Assembly (NCBI GenBank): GCA_003695505.1
Contig: RFIY01000022.1
Location: 1-5,443, forward strand
Length of the DNA stretch: 5,443 nt
Direction of reading: 5' to 3'
Source of the DNA: Candidatus Dadabacteria bacterium
GTDB lineage: Bacteria; J088
Notes under the pieces: generated by a model
Database searches by the model: none
The model's input: the letters and a program-made list of their open reading frames with translations, nothing else
What the model was told of the DNA's origin: nothing
Position numbers and translations under genes: made by a program
Shown here: positions 1-5,443 of the stretch, piece after piece
How positions within the stretch are numbered: position 1 is the stretch's first letter
How the letters are laid out: every line of letters begins with the position of its first letter

Positions 1-408
1 GCGGTCTTCGAGTCCGCCGGGCGCCATCAGCACCAGGTTGCGCACGCGCTCGGGATGCTCCAGTCCGATCGTGATCGCGACCGCCCCACCCATCGAGTTG
101 CCGACCAGCGTGTAGTCTTCGGCGCCCACCGCGGCGGCAAACTCGACGATGCCGCGTACGAGATCTTTGTATGTGAATGTCGGCGTCTCGGTGATACTGG
201 AATAGCCATATCCGAGCATGTCCGGTACCAGGCAGCGAAATCCGGCTGCTGCGATTTCGGGCGCATTGAGCCGGAAATTGCTCCAGCCGCTCGCGCCCGG
301 ACCGCTGCCGTGGACAAAGATCACCGCCGGCCCCTCGCCATATTCGTGGTAGTGGACCCGGTAGCCGTCGAAAATCTCGACGTACTTGCCCTCTGGTACG
401 GCGCTCAT
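1..408 (-). CDS. hsaD: HsaD-like meta-cleavage-product hydrolase (C-terminus cut by window edge)
   Basis: This is an alpha/beta hydrolase of the meta-cleavage-product (C-C bond) hydrolase family, probably cytoplasmic. HsaD hydrolyses the ring-cleaved steroid product 4,9-DSHA to 2-hydroxyhexa-2,4-dienoate and the C/D-ring propionate. Translating from the ATG at 408-406 gives 136 residues before the window edge. Visible motifs are HGSGPGASGW (residues 33-42, oxyanion-hole region typical of BphD/HsaD enzymes) and the nucleophile elbow GNSMGG (103-108) with catalytic Ser105. Family members are about 280-290 residues, so the lid domain and the Asp and His of the triad lie outside the window. The start overlaps the upstream dioxygenase stop by one base (TGATG) and follows an AAAAGGAA ribosome site at 424-417, so the two are translationally coupled. 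The family is certain. The steroid substrate is inferred from the neighbours, since BphD-type hydrolases of other aromatics look alike. Confidence 0.9.
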   Translation of the reverse strand, partial: MSAVPEGKYVEIFDGYRVHYHEYGEGPAVIFVHGSGPGASGWSNFRLNAPEIAAAGFRCLVPDMLGYGYSSITETPTFTYKDLVRGIVEFAAAVGAEDYTLVGNSMGGAVAITIGLEHPERVRNLVLMAPGGLEDR

Positions 409-1322
409 CAGCTCGATTCCTTTTGCCGCCGAAACAGCTTCTTGCACATCGCGGCCGGGTGCTCGTGACCCCAGTCACTGATGCGATCGTACACAAACGT
501 GTTCCACTCGTCGTCGTTGAGGATTTCCAGCCCACCCCAGCCGTATTCGAACTGGAAACCGGACGGCGTCTCGGCGTAGAACGAGATCATGCGATCGTTG
601 GGATGCCGTCCGATCGCATTCCAGACCGGCAGACCCGCATCGACGATCCGGTCCCAGCACTTGCCGACGTCGTCGATCTCGTTGGCTTCGAGCATGAAAT
701 GGTGGATGTGCTTCGGCAGATTTCCGCCGACCGCAATCGAGTGATGGCGCGGATTGCAATGCGTGAACGCGATGTTGACGTGATAGCCGCCGATGTCACA
801 GATGATCCGGTCACTGAGGCGGAAACCAAGGCCGTTGAGCAGAAAGTCGAGCGTCGTATCCATGTCATCGGCCCTCAGCACGAAATGACCGAGGCCGAGA
901 TCGCCGGTCTTGAAACCGCCCGTGCAGACCGGGCTGCTGAACGCGCCTGCTTTTGCCGGTCCGTACACGGCTTCGAAGCGAACCCCGCCCGGTTCCTGAA
1001 ACGAGATGCCGCCTTCGACCTGGCGTGCCGCAATCGTCGCGTCATCGAGTGGCGTGCTGTCAACGCCGTGGGCCGCCAGCCGCTCGCCGAGCGCCGCAAC
1101 CGCATCGGCGTCCGCGACCTCCAGTCCAACGAACAGCAGATCGTCGGACGGATCGGGCGTAACGAAAAATCGGTTCGCGTACTCATCATGTCGCAGCGTA
1201 AAGCCGCCGCCGGCGAGCTCCCGCCCCTCGACGAGGCCGAGCAGCCGCGTGCCGACATCACGCCAGGCATCGAGATCGCTGACGCCGAATCCAAGATAAC
1301 AGAGCTGTTTGACTTCACTCAT
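408..1322 (-). CDS. hsaC: HsaC-like extradiol ring-cleavage dioxygenase
   Basis: This is a type I extradiol dioxygenase (vicinal oxygen chelate fold, two-domain BphC/HsaC class), 304 residues; the family is usually about 290-300. HsaC cleaves the catechol 3,4-DHSA between C4 and C5 using Fe(II) and O2. The N-terminal non-catalytic domain covers roughly residues 5-125 and the catalytic domain roughly 140-265. The Fe(II) ligands are recognisable as His146 (GLGHFVLR), His208 (HIHHFMLE) and Glu259 (FQFEYG), spaced as in BphC. The catalytic His194 (NPRHHS), Asp243 and Tyr249 (NDRMISFY) are also present, so it should be active. The NPRHHS and DDVG segments and the terminal WGH resemble mycobacterial HsaC. 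The start ATG is 17 nt after the hydroxylase stop, with AGGGCAGG just upstream. The gene overlaps the following hydrolase by one base. The catechol could in principle be biphenyl-derived, but the KshA-like gene and KstR-type boxes nearby favour steroid. Confidence 0.92.
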   Translation of the reverse strand: MSEVKQLCYLGFGVSDLDAWRDVGTRLLGLVEGRELAGGGFTLRHDEYANRFFVTPDPSDDLLFVGLEVADADAVAALGERLAAHGVDSTPLDDATIAARQVEGGISFQEPGGVRFEAVYGPAKAGAFSSPVCTGGFKTGDLGLGHFVLRADDMDTTLDFLLNGLGFRLSDRIICDIGGYHVNIAFTHCNPRHHSIAVGGNLPKHIHHFMLEANEIDDVGKCWDRIVDAGLPVWNAIGRHPNDRMISFYAETPSGFQFEYGWGGLEILNDDEWNTFVYDRISDWGHEHPAAMCKKLFRRQKESS

Positions 1323-1339
1323 GGGAACCTGCCCTGGTC

Positions 1340-2527
1340 TCAGATGAAATAATCGGTGTTCTTGAGCCCCATGCGCACGCTACCGTAGTTGCGCCCCGGT
1401 TTGTCCGGGTTGTTCGCGTAGTGGGCCCTTGCGGCGCGCAGATCCTGAAAGTAGCGGTTGATCGGATTCTTCAAAAAGATTGCCGCGCCTCCGCTCTCGT
1501 TCATCAGCAGCTCGCACGCTTCGAGGCAGCGCGTGACGACCCGCGCCGAGTGATAGCGCCAGGCGACGCGCTCGTCGACCGGAATCTTCTCGCCGCGCTG
1601 CACATAGGCCATCATGTCGTCCAGATTGCGTTCGAGCACCAGCACGAGTTCATCGATGACCGCTTCGGCATTGGCGACGGCGTGTTGCGCGCCGGCCTGC
1701 TGCGCGACCGCGTCGCCGCTGCCGCGCATCACGCGGTTCTGCTGAACCTCCAGGTACGCATCCAGCGCGCCCTGCAGCATGCCGATCGCGCCGGTTGAGA
1801 CGGCACGCACGAACAACTGACCAAAAGGCAGTCGAAACAATGGCGCATCGTTGACCGCGTTGCCCGGATTTTCCTGGCGAAAACCATCCGAAAACTTGTG
1901 GATCCGGTGCGACGGCACGAATTTGTTGTCCACGCGAATCGTCTTGCTGCCGGTCGCCTTCAGGCCGGACACGAACCAGTCGTCGACAATCTCATAGTCA
2001 CTGCGCGGAACGAGAAAGGTCACCATGTCCGGCGGGCCGTCGCCGTCCTTCTTTGGCACGAAACCACCGAGGAAAACCCATGTGCAGTGATCGCAGCCGC
2101 TGGAAAAGCCCCATTCGCCGCTCAACATCACGCCGCCATCAGTATGCTCGACCTTGCCGACCGGCATGTACGATGACGAAATCAGCGTGCTGTCGTCCTC
2201 GCCCCAGACATCGACCTGCGCCTGTTCGGGAAACAACGCCAGTTGCCACTGGTGAATCCCGATCACGCCATAGATCCAGGCCGTCGATGGACAGCCCCTT
2301 GCCAGTTCCCGCTGGATCGCGAAAAACGTGTGCGGGGCGCACTCATAGCCCCCGAATTGACGGGGCTGGAGGACACGGAAGAAACCCGCCTCGTGCATTT
2401 CCTGCACGGTCTCGACGGGCACCATGCGGGCAGCCTCGGCCGCGTCCGCGCGCTCGCGCAGTCGCGGTACCATGTCGCTGGCGCGCTGAACCAGTTCGTC
2501 GTGGGTCGGTATCGTCTTCGTCGTCAT
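1340..2527 (-). CDS. hsaA: HsaA-like flavin-dependent 3-HSA monooxygenase (oxygenase component)
   Basis: This is a class D flavoprotein monooxygenase with the acyl-CoA dehydrogenase fold, 395 residues; M. tuberculosis HsaA is of nearly the same length. HsaA uses reduced FMN from a separate reductase (HsaB) to hydroxylate 3-HSA to the catechol 3,4-DHSA, the substrate of the dioxygenase encoded next. Visible segments are an N-terminal helical domain (about 1-115) with QPRQFGGYE (54-62) and PSTAWIYG (80-87), a beta domain with GEWGFSSGCDHCTWVFLGG (137-155) and GLKATGSKTIRVDN (188-201), and a C-terminal helical bundle ending in KNTDYFI. The GFSSGCDHCTW segment and the absence of the acyl-CoA dehydrogenase Glu-Gly loop separate it from true dehydrogenases. 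The ATG at 2527-2525 is preceded by AGGAG at 2543-2539, 11 nt upstream. It is the first gene of the leftward operon, behind a KstR-type box. No HsaB gene is in view. Related hydroxylases act on other phenols, so the steroid role rests partly on context. Confidence 0.88.
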   Translation of the reverse strand: MTTKTIPTHDELVQRASDMVPRLRERADAAEAARMVPVETVQEMHEAGFFRVLQPRQFGGYECAPHTFFAIQRELARGCPSTAWIYGVIGIHQWQLALFPEQAQVDVWGEDDSTLISSSYMPVGKVEHTDGGVMLSGEWGFSSGCDHCTWVFLGGFVPKKDGDGPPDMVTFLVPRSDYEIVDDWFVSGLKATGSKTIRVDNKFVPSHRIHKFSDGFRQENPGNAVNDAPLFRLPFGQLFVRAVSTGAIGMLQGALDAYLEVQQNRVMRGSGDAVAQQAGAQHAVANAEAVIDELVLVLERNLDDMMAYVQRGEKIPVDERVAWRYHSARVVTRCLEACELLMNESGGAAIFLKNPINRYFQDLRAARAHYANNPDKPGRNYGSVRMGLKNTDYFI

Positions 2528-2602
2528 AACGGGGCTGTCTCCTGCGGGTCTCGCCGCGCATCACGCTGACGCAACGCGGCGGAGATTGTCCGAATGGTAA
2601 AT

Positions 2603-2631
2603 ATTGAAACACGTTTCACTTTACCCCGCAA
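2603..2631 (-). promoter_or_regulatory. Predicted promoter for the hsaA-like operon
   Basis: Read on the minus strand, TTGCGG (2631-2626) and TTCAAT (2608-2603) are 17 bp apart. Both are weaker matches to sigma70 consensus than the rightward promoter. The position of KstR-type box 1 relative to these elements mirrors that of box 2, which supports the assignment. The leader would be about 70 nt. Confidence 0.4.
2605..2618. promoter_or_regulatory. KstR-type operator, box 1 (hsaA side)
   Basis: The 14-mer TGAAACACGTTTCA fits the published KstR operator pattern TnnAACnnGTTnnA at every fixed position. It is also a perfect dyad of two 6-bp arms (TGAAAC/GTTTCA) around a 2-bp centre. It overlaps the spacer and -10 element of the predicted leftward promoter, as expected for repression. 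KstR is a TetR-family repressor of steroid genes that is released by steroid CoA thioesters. The match is seen directly; the identity of the bound protein is inferred. Confidence 0.75.
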
Positions 2632-2644
2632 GAATGGCTATTGC

Positions 2645-2673
2645 TTGCAACAAACTGAAACGTGTTCTATTAT
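2645..2673 (+). promoter_or_regulatory. Predicted sigma70-type promoter for the kshA-like operon
   Basis: The -35 TTGCAA (2645-2650) and -10 TATTAT (2668-2673) are separated by an ideal 17 bp. A transcript would start near 2680, leaving a leader of about 70 nt. KstR-type box 2 lies within the spacer and touches the -10. Confidence 0.6.
2656..2669. promoter_or_regulatory. KstR-type operator, box 2 (kshA side)
   Basis: The 14-mer TGAAACGTGTTCTA also fits TnnAACnnGTTnnA exactly. Its complement, TAGAACACGTTTCA, is very close to the actinobacterial KstR box, which centres on AGAAC(A/G)(C/T)GTTCT. It lies between the -35 and -10 elements of the predicted rightward promoter and covers the first two bases of the -10. 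Its centre is 51 bp from that of box 1, close to five helical turns, so the two boxes face the same side of the DNA. Confidence 0.75.
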
Positions 2674-2690
2674 GTTTGACGTGTCGAACA
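2673..2690. repeat. Imperfect 18-bp palindrome at the predicted rightward transcription start
   Basis: TGTTTGACGTGTCGAACA pairs at 7 of 9 positions, with mismatches at the fifth and the central pair. It begins at the last base of the predicted -10 and spans the expected +1. It does not fit the KstR pattern. It could be a site for a second regulator or chance. Confidence 0.35.
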
Positions 2691-2735
2691 TCCTCCGGCA
2701 GCCCCACACCATCGCCGGAATCAACCTGCAAGCAC

Positions 2736-2741
2736 GGGAAG
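2736..2741 (+). promoter_or_regulatory. Ribosome binding site of the kshA-like gene
   Basis: GGGAAG ends 7 nt before the ATG at 2749 and is the only good site near it, which fixes this start. No in-frame alternative with a comparable site was seen upstream. Confidence 0.65.
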
Positions 2742-2748
2742 TAACATA

Positions 2749-3732
2749 ATGACCACGACGCAGCGCCCCAAGGACCGGATCGAAGGTTACCCACGCGGCT
2801 GGTTTGTGATCGGATTTTCCAACGAGTACGGGCCCGGCGAGATGAAGTCCATGACCTACTTCGGCCAGCGTCTCGTCTGCTTTCGCGGCGAGGATGGGCA
2901 GATTCACGTCCTGGACGCCTGGTGCCCGCACCTTGGTATGGATCTCGGCAAGGGCAAGGTCATCGGCAACACGATCGAGTGCCCGTTTCACGCCTGGCGC
3001 TTCGATGGCGAGGGTCGTTGCGTCGAGATTCCCTACTGCGACAGCGTGCCCAAACGCGCCGCCGAGGGTTCCTGGACACAAAAGTGGACGGTTCAGGAAA
3101 CGAACGGCATGATCCATGTCTGGTTCGACCCCGAAGGCGGCCCGCCCGAATTCGAACTGCCCGAGCTCGGTGAGTGGGGCTCCGATGAGTGGACCGACTG
3201 GCACCACTCGATCGTCCATATCCGCACCCATTCCCGCGAAATCGTCGAAAACGTCGTCGATATCGGCCACTTCGCCCCCGTCCACGGTACGATCGTCGAA
3301 GAGTTCTCGAACGAATTCATCGACCACATGGCGATCCAGTACAACAAGGGCGTCGCCTATCCGCGTGGTGGCGGCAAGGACTACTTCACGCTGAAGGCAA
3401 CCTACTACGGTCCGGGCTTCCAGATCTCGGAGATGTCCGGCTTCCTGGAATCGCGCCTTGTCAACGCCCACACGATGGTCGATGAGAACAGCCTCGACCT
3501 GCGTTTCGGCGTGATGCTGAAGCAGACGCACGATAAGGCAAAAGATGAAGCCTTTGCAAGGCAATACGTCGAAAACCTCACTGTTGGCTTTCAGGAAGAT
3601 ATTCAGGTCTGGGAAAACAAGCTTTACCGCGACGTCCCCCTGCTCTGCGGCAGCGACGGGCCGATCATGCGCCTGCGCAAGTGGTACAAGCAGTTCTATA
3701 CGCCGCGCGAATCCGTCGCGGCCGGGGCCTGA
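2749..3732 (+). CDS. KshA-like Rieske non-heme iron oxygenase
   Basis: This is the oxygenase component of a Rieske [2Fe-2S]/mononuclear-iron system, 327 residues. Its closest known relatives appear to be 3-ketosteroid 9-alpha-hydroxylases (KshA), which with the reductase KshB hydroxylate C9 and trigger opening of ring B. The Rieske motif is C59-P-H61 and C78-P-F-H81. The mononuclear iron ligands are His174 and His179 (ENVVDIGHFAPVHG, 167-180) and Asp284 (GFQEDIQVWENK). Stretches shared with KshA as I recall it include SDEWTDW (145-151), FQEDIQVWENK and LRKWYKQFY (309-317). Two things differ: it stops soon after that last block, roughly 55-60 residues short of mycobacterial KshA, and the iron motif reads GHFAPVHGT rather than AHFFYIHFG. 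It leads the rightward operon, and the next start is 5 nt after its stop. The substrate might be a different steroid position, so no symbol is assigned. No signal peptide or membrane segment is seen. Confidence 0.88.
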   Translation: MTTTQRPKDRIEGYPRGWFVIGFSNEYGPGEMKSMTYFGQRLVCFRGEDGQIHVLDAWCPHLGMDLGKGKVIGNTIECPFHAWRFDGEGRCVEIPYCDSVPKRAAEGSWTQKWTVQETNGMIHVWFDPEGGPPEFELPELGEWGSDEWTDWHHSIVHIRTHSREIVENVVDIGHFAPVHGTIVEEFSNEFIDHMAIQYNKGVAYPRGGGKDYFTLKATYYGPGFQISEMSGFLESRLVNAHTMVDENSLDLRFGVMLKQTHDKAKDEAFARQYVENLTVGFQEDIQVWENKLYRDVPLLCGSDGPIMRLRKWYKQFYTPRESVAAGA

Positions 3733-3737
3733 GCCGC

Positions 3738-4931
3738 ATGGCCGACCTCGAACAGTTTCGGCAGGAGGTTCGCGCCTGGATCGAGGCGAATGCGCCAGCC
3801 GGGTTGCGCGGCACCCGCAAAGGCAGATTTGACGGGTACTGGGGCGGACGCCTGCATCCGGAACCCGATCCCGATGTGAAGCGCTGGTTCGACGCCTGCC
3901 TGGAACGCGGCTGGACCGCGCCGACGTGGCCGGCCGAGTATGGTGGCGGCGGACTGAGCCGTGCCGAGGCCGAAATCATTGACGAGGAAATGGAGCGCGT
4001 CAAGGTGCCCCCGCCACTGGTCGGGTTTGGCCTCGTCATGATCGGCCCGACCCTGCTCGACTTTGGCACCGACGAACAGAAAGCCGAACACCTGCCAAAG
4101 ATCGTCCGCGGCGAAGTCCGCTGGTGCCAGGGCTACTCCGAGCCGGGCGCCGGCTCCGACCTGGCCGGCCTGCAGACGCGCGCCGAAATCCAGGGCGACA
4201 AAGTGATTGTCAACGGCCAGAAGGTCTGGACCTCCTACGCCGACAAGTCCGACTGGATCTTCGCGCTCGTCCGCACCGACCCGGACGCGAAGAAGCAGGA
4301 AGGGATCACATTTCTGCTGATCGATATGTTGCAGGATGGGGTCACGACGCGCACGATCGACCTGATCAGCGGCTGGTCCCCCTTTTGCGAGGTCTTTTTC
4401 GACAATGCCGTCGCCGAGACGAAAAACATCGTTGGCGGCATCAACAAGGGCTGGACCGTCGCCAAGGCGCTGCTCGGCTATGAGCGCAGCATGATCGGCA
4501 AGGCGATCGAGGGGCAGCTTGCCGGTACCGAGCAGGAGCTGGCCGCCTCCGCCCGCGCACACCTTGGCCGTGACGATGGCCCCCTGCCCGATGCGTCGCT
4601 GCGCCAGCAGCTCGCGCTGTACAGCATCGATGAGCAGTGCTACGCGCAGACCGCGCGACGGATCGCCGAGACGGCGCAGGCGACCGGCGCACCGGGACCG
4701 GAAAGCTCGATCATGAAGGTCGCCGGCTCCGAACTCAAGCAACGCCGCTGGGAGCTGGCGACCCGTATCGCGGGCCTGCACGGTATCGGCTGGGACGGCG
4801 AACCGTTTTCTGAAGACGAGCTGAATACGACGCGGCAATGGCTGCGTTCTCGCGCGAACACGATCGAAGGCGGCTCGACCGAAATCCAGCTCAACATCAT
4901 CGCCAAGCGTGTGCTGGGGCTGCCGTCATGA
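3738..4931 (+). CDS. Acyl-CoA dehydrogenase, large subunit of a likely heteromeric pair (steroid FadE type)
   Basis: This is an FAD-dependent acyl-CoA dehydrogenase of 397 residues, introducing an alpha,beta double bond in an acyl-CoA. An open frame extends upstream to 3681 inside the Rieske gene. The ATG at 3738 is preferred because it starts the normal N-terminal helix (MADLEQFRQEVRAWI) 5 nt after the preceding stop. The ribosome site is weak, so coupled translation is likely. Family motifs are APTWPAEYGG (61-70), the flavin-contact segment QGYSEPGAGSDLAGL (131-145), NGQKVWTSYA (159-168), and the C-terminal IEGGSTEIQ (376-384) with FAD-binding glycines. Glu249 (LGYERS) lies where the FadE26/FadE29-type catalytic base is found, and Glu377 lies where the medium-chain enzyme has its base. 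Its stop overlaps the start of a second, divergent acyl-CoA dehydrogenase by 4 nt. This is the arrangement of alpha2-beta2 steroid dehydrogenases such as FadE28-FadE29 or FadE26-FadE27. Which CoA thioester it oxidises (side chain or C/D rings) cannot be told. Confidence 0.9.
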   Translation: MADLEQFRQEVRAWIEANAPAGLRGTRKGRFDGYWGGRLHPEPDPDVKRWFDACLERGWTAPTWPAEYGGGGLSRAEAEIIDEEMERVKVPPPLVGFGLVMIGPTLLDFGTDEQKAEHLPKIVRGEVRWCQGYSEPGAGSDLAGLQTRAEIQGDKVIVNGQKVWTSYADKSDWIFALVRTDPDAKKQEGITFLLIDMLQDGVTTRTIDLISGWSPFCEVFFDNAVAETKNIVGGINKGWTVAKALLGYERSMIGKAIEGQLAGTEQELAASARAHLGRDDGPLPDASLRQQLALYSIDEQCYAQTARRIAETAQATGAPGPESSIMKVAGSELKQRRWELATRIAGLHGIGWDGEPFSEDELNTTRQWLRSRANTIEGGSTEIQLNIIAKRVLGLPS

Positions 4932-5443
4932 CATTTGTACTCGACGACCAGCAGCAGATGCTCCAGGAGACCTTCGAGCGCTTTTTCCGCGAAAAGGGTT
5001 CCATCGAACGGCTGCGGCAGCTCCGCGAACACCGCGACCAGCCCGGTTGCGACCCTGAACTTTGGCGCGAGATGGCGGAATTGGGTTTCTGCGGCCTGAT
5101 GATCGACGAAGCACACGGCGGGCTGGGTATGGGCTTGCGTGAAATGGCGCTGCTGTTGCAGCACGCCGGGCAATGGCTGATGCCGGAGCCACTGCTGTCT
5201 TCGGCACTGCTGGCGCCGTCCCTGCTCCGACTTGCCGGTGACAGCGCCCAACAGGATCGCTGGCTGCCGGAACTGGCAGCCGGAACAACGATCGGCGCGG
5301 TCGCCTGGAGTGAGCCGACGACGCGCCTCGATCCCCTCGATCAACGGACGACCGCAACTGCCGCCGGCAACGACTGGGTCCTGAACGGAGAAAAGCAGTT
5401 CGTGCTGGACGGCAACGTCGCGTCTCTGCTGATCGTCAGCGCA
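4928..5443 (+). CDS. Acyl-CoA dehydrogenase, partner subunit (C-terminus cut by window edge)
   Basis: The first 172 residues of a second acyl-CoA dehydrogenase-family protein are present, running open to the window edge. The start ATG overlaps the previous stop (ATGA, 4928-4931). The N-terminal helical domain shows ELWREMAELGFCGLMIDEAHGG (44-65), the usual family block before the substrate pocket, and LMPEPLLSSALLAP (84-97). The beta domain begins with AVAWSEP (124-130), followed by LNGEKQFVLDGNVASLLIV (152-170). In place of the flavin-contacting SEPxAGSD of the upstream protein it has SEPTTRLD, as is common in the smaller, FAD-poor partner subunit of steroid FadE pairs. The direct overlap and the sequence difference support a heteromer with the upstream protein, with a 1:1 subunit ratio set by coupled translation. 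The C-terminal catalytic region is not visible, so activity cannot be judged. Confidence 0.88.
   Translation, partial: MTFVLDDQQQMLQETFERFFREKGSIERLRQLREHRDQPGCDPELWREMAELGFCGLMIDEAHGGLGMGLREMALLLQHAGQWLMPEPLLSSALLAPSLLRLAGDSAQQDRWLPELAAGTTIGAVAWSEPTTRLDPLDQRTTATAAGNDWVLNGEKQFVLDGNVASLLIVSA

Larger units (their letters stand above)
2528..2748. promoter_or_regulatory. Divergent promoter region between the two operons
   Basis: This 221-bp non-coding region separates the leftward hsaA-like and rightward kshA-like genes. Its centre (about 2590-2690) is clearly richer in A and T than the surrounding genes. It carries two KstR-type operators, a candidate promoter in each direction, a third imperfect palindrome and both ribosome sites. 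The single region can therefore switch both operons together. Confidence 0.85.

Noticed and set aside
423-1352. 309-residue plus-strand open frame opposite the dioxygenase gene
   Set aside because: It is a shadow of the dioxygenase coding strand, with no recognisable motifs.
2597-2624. GTAAA and TTTAC outer arms flanking KstR-type box 1
   Set aside because: The arms are complementary, but their centre is one base off the centre of the box. They do not extend its dyad and may be chance in an AT-rich stretch.
2641-2650. Short palindrome TTGCTTGCAA upstream of box 2
   Set aside because: Only 4-bp arms, and most of it is accounted for by the predicted -35 element.
2638-3564. 308-residue minus-strand open frame opposite the Rieske gene
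   Set aside because: It is the complement of a gene with intact Rieske and iron motifs, has no convincing ribosome site, and would run across the regulatory region.
3681-3737. Upstream extension of the first acyl-CoA dehydrogenase to an ATG at 3681
   Set aside because: The added 19 residues are an arginine-rich out-of-frame reading of the Rieske gene's end. The ATG at 3738 starts the family's normal N-terminus.
3696-4838. 380-residue open frame antisense to the acyl-CoA dehydrogenase gene
   Set aside because: It lies wholly opposite a gene with clear family motifs. Its composition is that of a GC-rich antisense frame and I recognise no domain in it.

Overview
This window is part of an aerobic steroid-degradation cluster from a GC-rich bacterium. 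The gene set is typical of steroid-degrading Proteobacteria or Actinobacteria. Short good Shine-Dalgarno sites, sigma70-like promoter boxes and the proteobacterial look of the proteins make a proteobacterium my preferred guess, but the sequence alone does not settle the lineage.

Layout. Two gene groups diverge from a 221-bp intergenic region (2528-2748). Leftward (minus strand) run three genes for breaking steroid ring A after it has been aromatised: an HsaA-like flavin-dependent 3-HSA hydroxylase (2527-1340), an HsaC-like extradiol ring-cleavage dioxygenase (1322-408), and an HsaD-like meta-cleavage-product hydrolase (408 to the left edge, C-terminus missing). Rightward (plus strand) run a KshA-like Rieske oxygenase (2749-3732), an acyl-CoA dehydrogenase (3738-4931) and a second, divergent acyl-CoA dehydrogenase subunit (4928 to the right edge, C-terminus missing). 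Both groups are tightly packed: gaps are 17 nt or less, with 1-nt (TGATG) and 4-nt (ATGA) stop/start overlaps. Each is therefore almost certainly one transcript.

How the genes work together. In the known 9,10-seco pathway, KshA hydroxylates C9 of a 3-ketosteroid, which with ring-A dehydrogenation opens ring B to give the phenol 3-HSA. HsaA adds a second hydroxyl to give the catechol 3,4-DHSA, HsaC cleaves that ring between C4 and C5, and HsaD hydrolyses the product into a C6 dienoate and the C/D-ring propionate. The paired acyl-CoA dehydrogenases would act on CoA thioesters of a steroid side chain or of the C/D-ring remnant. The electron-transfer partners (HsaB flavin reductase, KshB reductase) and the ring-A dehydrogenase KstD are not in the window.

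Regulation. The divergent region holds two 14-bp sites that match the KstR operator pattern TnnAACnnGTTnnA, 51 bp apart centre to centre. Each sits on a predicted promoter, one per direction. This is the most informative non-coding feature: it suggests that a KstR-type TetR repressor controls both operons from one intergenic region. A further imperfect palindrome lies at the expected start of the rightward transcript. No RNA genes, mobile elements, CRISPR arrays or terminators were seen, and no gene-free stretch exceeds 300 bp.
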